DNA from: JBEVNX01 sp040507895
GTDB taxonomy: Bacteria; Desulfobacterota; Binatia; JACPRU01
DNA: 16,525 nt
NCBI GenBank assembly: GCA_040507895.1
Contig: JBEVNX010000082.1
Coordinates: forward strand, 1 to 16,525
Reading direction: 5' to 3'
Part shown: positions 14,131-16,525 of the stretch, piece by piece
Layout: each line of letters begins with the position of its first letter
How positions within the stretch are numbered: position 1 is the stretch's first letter
Notes under the pieces: model-generated
Databases searched by the model: none
The model's input: only the letters and a program-made list of their open reading frames with translations
What the model was told of the DNA's origin: nothing
Position numbers and translations under genes: made by a program

Positions 14131-15414
14131 TCAGCTCGCTTCGCCGCCGTTGCCATCGCGGGTGAGCAGCTCGAGCCAGCGCCGGTAGAAGCTCCGCCCA
14201 TTCATCTCGCTGTAGACGTGAGTCACCCGGCCCGGGAAATCCGGATCCGTGCGCTCCTCGCCGAGGCTCATCTGCAGGTTGGAGTGCCGATGGCGCGAGA
14301 CGTAGCCGCGCGCGGCCGCGGAGCATTGGCTCCAGTTCTCGCCGTCTTCCTGTTCGAATATCGCGCCCGGCCCGAAGCTCCGAAGCGTCGCCACACGGAA
14401 CGCTTCCTTCACCTCGGGCGGCGCGGCCTTGTCCACGAAGATCCACGCCCAGACCTCCATGCGCTGCGCCCCCTTGGGATGCCACACCCGCAGCGTCTGC
14501 ACCTGCGGCAGATACGACATCGACGGAAACACCGTGGCGTGCGCGGCCTTGATCTTGTGCGGCCGCACCGGCCCCAGGCGACGTTCGGCCTCGGCCATGC
14601 TGTCGACCTGGAGATATTTGGCGCAGACGGGTCCCATGATGAGCGGCGTGAGGTCGCCTTCGGTGAAGAAGCCGGTGCCGTGACCGTTCCCGGCGTCGAC
14701 CTGGATGCCCTCCTTCAGGGCCGTGGTCATGACGGCCGGGCTCGTGCCCTCGGGAAGCAGCGCCATGATCGCCGCCGCGTGCGTCGGACCGACGTGGTGC
14801 ATGTCCTGCACGAAGTTCTCGGCACCGAACTTCCAGTTCGCCTCGATCACCCACTTCTGCACGCCGCCAACGAGCTCGATGCCCCCCTCCCGGCGGTCGA
14901 GCACTAGGTCGAGGTACCAGGCCATGTCGCCGAGATATTCGGCGAGCGGCGGCGCCTCGCGATCGAAGGAGCCGAAGATCATGCCCTTGTAGCCCTCGAT
15001 GCGCGCTACCGGATGAAGCCTCCATCGCTCCTTGTCGAGCCTCTTGTAGTGCTCCTCGTAAGGCACACCGACGAGCGCGCCGCTCCTGTCATAGGTCCAG
15101 CCGTGATACGTGCAGGTGAACGACTTGGCGTTGCCGAGGTCCGCGCGGCACACCTTCATGCCGCGGTGGCTGCAAGCGTTGAGGAACGCCTTCACGGACC
15201 CGTCGGTCTGGCGAACGACGAGCACGGGGTCCTCGCCCATGTAGGTAGCGAAGAAATCGCCGGGCATGGGAATCTGCGACTCGTGCGCGAGGAACAGCCA
15301 GCAGCGGGCGAAGATGCGCTCGAGCTCGAGCTCGTAGATCGACGGATCGGAGTAGACCAGGCGACTGATCGTCCCCTCGTCGAGGTTCACGAGACTGCGT
15401 GGATCGGTCGGCAT
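14131..15414 (-). CDS. Ring-hydroxylating dioxygenase, alpha (large, catalytic) subunit
   Basis: The 427-residue protein has both domains of a naphthalene/biphenyl-type dioxygenase alpha subunit. The Rieske centre ligands are C81, H83, C101 and H104 (CSHRG and CTYHGW). The mononuclear iron site is formed by H207 and H212, with D204 as the bridge to the neighbouring Rieske centre, in ENFVQDMHHVGPTH; D357 in QEDGENW is the probable third ligand. It adds O2 across an aromatic ring to give a cis-dihydrodiol, receiving electrons from a ferredoxin such as the one at 2317. The start ATG 15414 has GGAGGG six bases upstream. The frame is open to 15438, but that start would lie inside the shared element. 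All catalytic residues are present. The ring substrate is not assignable by eye. Confidence 0.94.
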   Translation of the reverse strand: MPTDPRSLVNLDEGTISRLVYSDPSIYELELERIFARCWLFLAHESQIPMPGDFFATYMGEDPVLVVRQTDGSVKAFLNACSHRGMKVCRADLGNAKSFTCTYHGWTYDRSGALVGVPYEEHYKRLDKERWRLHPVARIEGYKGMIFGSFDREAPPLAEYLGDMAWYLDLVLDRREGGIELVGGVQKWVIEANWKFGAENFVQDMHHVGPTHAAAIMALLPEGTSPAVMTTALKEGIQVDAGNGHGTGFFTEGDLTPLIMGPVCAKYLQVDSMAEAERRLGPVRPHKIKAAHATVFPSMSYLPQVQTLRVWHPKGAQRMEVWAWIFVDKAAPPEVKEAFRVATLRSFGPGAIFEQEDGENWSQCSAAARGYVSRHRHSNLQMSLGEERTDPDFPGRVTHVYSEMNGRSFYRRWLELLTRDGNGGEAS

Positions 15415-15420
15415 GATAGG

Positions 15421-15426
15421 CCCTCC
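15421..15426 (-). promoter_or_regulatory. Ribosome binding site of the oxygenase alpha gene
   Basis: GGAGGG on the minus strand, six bases before ATG 15414. It decides this start over the upstream in-frame GTG at 15438. Confidence 0.75.
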
Positions 15427-15432
15427 AGGCCG

Positions 15433-15457
15433 TCTCACAATGTGATACAGCCTCTCA
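15433..15457 (-). promoter_or_regulatory. Shared 25-bp element, copy C (upstream of the oxygenase genes)
   Basis: Read on the minus strand, TGAGA-N11-ATTGTGAGA ends 18 bases before the alpha-subunit ATG. It has the same orientation relative to its gene and the same internal spacing as the copies at 2276 and 7761. Promoter reading: TTCTGA, 17 bp, TGAGAC. Confidence 0.65.
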
Positions 15458-15507
15458 GAACTGATAGTCGGGTGGCGGCGCCGAAGTCAAGGCGCGGCGC
15501 CGATCGC

Positions 15508-16180
15508 TCAAGCGCGAAGCTCGTAGAGCACGGAGAACGGGTCCTGAATCGGCAGGCGGCGGAAGTGTGCGAAGCCGGCCACCGAAGCGAGCTCCCGGGC
15601 CTTCGGCTCTCCCATCGCCGCGCCGATCCCCTCCCCGCTCTGCGCCAGCGACTGCGTCATGCAGTAGAGCGTGCTCACCGAGTAAAGGAGCTTGCCGATG
15701 AAGTTGACGTTCTCGTTGACGTCGGGAGAGCAGTTCATCTCCAGCATGAGGTATGTGCCGTCGGGCTTGAGGGCTCGGCGAATCGCCTTGAGGAGCGCAA
15801 CCGGATGCGCCGAGTCGTCCACGACGTCGAAGGTGGTGATGAAGTCGAACTTCGGCGCCGCCGATGAAGAACGGCGACGCCTCGTCGGCGAGCACGACCG
15901 CGTGCTCGGCGGAGCGCCGGGTCTCGCCGTCGTGGGTGACGTAGCGCGCGGCCGTCATCGCGTTCAGCCACTCGCGGAGGTAGCGCGCGTTCAGCCGGGT
16001 CTTCGCCGCGAGCTCTTCGATGGTGACTGGTCCGGCGGCGGCCAGCGCTTTGAACAGATCGAGCCGATCGCCGATGAAGCTGAGGGCGCCGAGCGTCGCC
16101 GTGCCGACGTCGTCGACGGCGTGCCCGAGGAAGCTCCTCACCTTCTCGTAGTCCAACGCCCTCGCTTCGCTCGTCAACAC
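15508..16180 (-). pseudogene. Broken SAM-dependent methyltransferase with N-terminal winged helix; internal deletion and frameshift
   Basis: The first part (16180 to about 15854) encodes a winged-helix dimerisation region (TLGALSFIGDRLDLFKAL, TIEELAAKTRLNARYLREWL) ending ADEASPFFIGGA. The frame then fails. A second frame (about 15852 to 15508) resumes at KFDFITTFDVVDDSAHP and runs through LKAIRRALKPDGTYLMLE to the end RLPIQDPFSVLYELRA. Both halves fit one family of roughly 350-residue methyltransferases with a winged-helix front. About 125 residues, including the glycine-rich SAM-binding motif, are missing at the junction, and the two halves are one frame apart. The product could not bind SAM normally. 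The start is GTG 16180 (GAGGA six bases upstream); GTG 16186 or TTG 16177 are alternatives. It lies just upstream of the oxygenase genes on the same strand. Confidence 0.75.
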
Positions 16181-16323
16181 TCGCACTCCTCAGACGTGAA
16201 ACTCCAACCCTAGGTGCACGGCGGCGTGCGTGTCAACGACGCAACGCGCCTCGCGAGAATCGCCTCAAGCTGGTTGAGTTGCCCCGGGCTCGTCCGCTCC
16301 ATAGGGGGGACGTCCGGGCGGAC

Positions 16324-16485
16324 CTAATCGATCGGCACGCCCAAGAAGGCCTCGAGATAGTAGCTCGTGGCGATCCAATGGCTCTCGTCCTTGAAAAACC
16401 GCACCCGATCGATGCCGGCCGCATAGCTCATACCGATGACCGCCGAGACCACCGCGTAGTGCGCCACGCGCTGCCCCGGCGTCAT
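16324..16485 (-). CDS. Possible small hypothetical protein (53 residues)
   Basis: A short frame runs from ATG 16485 to TAG at 16324-16326. CGGAG lies seven bases before the ATG, and the frame begins 16 bases after the stop of the gene fragment at the right edge. The product begins MTPGQRVAHYAVVSAVIGM, a mildly hydrophobic N-terminal half, and ends in an aromatic-rich segment (HWIATSYYLEAFLG). I do not recognise the family. It could be a real small gene in the operon to the right, a remnant, or chance. Nothing else is seen in the remaining stretch between it and the methyltransferase remnant (16187-16323). Confidence 0.35.
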   Translation of the reverse strand: MTPGQRVAHYAVVSAVIGMSYAAGIDRVRFFKDESHWIATSYYLEAFLGVPID

Positions 16486-16501
16486 CGTTCGGCTCCGCGC
16501 C

Positions 16502-16525
16502 TCACCGTCCCTTGAACTCGGGCTT
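16502..16525 (-). CDS. Extreme C-terminus of a gene cut by the window edge, probably crotonase family
   Basis: The last seven codons before a TGA read KPEFKGR. Enoyl-CoA hydratases very often end in this kind of K/R-P-x-F-K/R-G sequence, and the hydratase at 3367 ends RPAKFRGA. Seven residues cannot establish identity, so this is a pointer to what may lie to the right. Confidence 0.3.
   Translation of the reverse strand, partial: KPEFKGR

Noticed and set aside
16308..16323. GTCCG-GG-CGGAC palindrome just after the 53-residue frame, as a terminator.
   Set aside because: The stem is five base pairs with a two-base loop and there is no T-tract; it cannot form a normal hairpin.

Overview
The window is strongly G+C-rich, densely packed bacterial DNA, probably from an aerobic soil or sediment bacterium. 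Proteobacteria or a related GC-rich phylum fit, but nothing here fixes the taxon. Almost all of it is one catabolic locus for an aromatic compound. I see no tRNA, rRNA, insertion sequence or CRISPR array.

Layout. (1) Positions 5-1343, minus strand: a limonene-epoxide-hydrolase-like small protein and a class I SAM methyltransferase. (2) 1432-2238, plus strand: an IclR-family regulator. (3) 2317-7754, plus strand, tightly packed: Rieske ferredoxin, BadH-like SDR, BadK-like enoyl-CoA hydratase, AliA-like acyl-CoA ligase, AliB-like acyl-CoA dehydrogenase, and a FabL-like SDR lacking the catalytic Tyr. (4) 7799-13537, plus strand: a classical SDR, then 2-hydroxypentadienoate hydratase, acylating acetaldehyde dehydrogenase, 4-hydroxy-2-oxovalerate aldolase, C-C hydrolase, extradiol dioxygenase and a small VOC protein. 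(5) 13611-15414, minus strand: ring-hydroxylating dioxygenase alpha and beta subunits, convergent with block 4. (6) 15508-16180, minus strand: a methyltransferase pseudogene that has lost its SAM-binding core. (7) Right edge: a possible 53-residue ORF and the last codons of what looks like a crotonase-family gene.

How the genes fit together (inference). The dioxygenase, fed by the ferredoxin at 2317, would make a cis-dihydrodiol. An SDR, best candidate 7799, would oxidise it to a catechol. The extradiol enzyme cleaves the ring and the C-C hydrolase splits the product into 2-hydroxypenta-2,4-dienoate plus a carboxylic acid. The hydratase, aldolase and dehydrogenase take the dienoate to pyruvate and acetyl-CoA. 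The released acid could then enter the ligase, dehydrogenase, hydratase and SDR series of block 3. That series matches, gene for gene, the AliA, AliB, BadK and BadH steps of cyclohexanecarboxylate breakdown. The ring-opening BadI, a thiolase and a ferredoxin reductase are absent from the window.

The most notable non-coding signal is a 25-bp element, TGAGA-N11-ATTGTRAGA (two T-R-A-G-A cores 20 bp apart). It occurs once immediately upstream of each of the three catabolic transcription units (2276-2300, 7761-7785 and, on the minus strand, 15433-15457). It always has the same orientation and ends 13-18 nt before the start codon. It suggests a single regulon, possibly under the IclR protein, or a shared promoter type.
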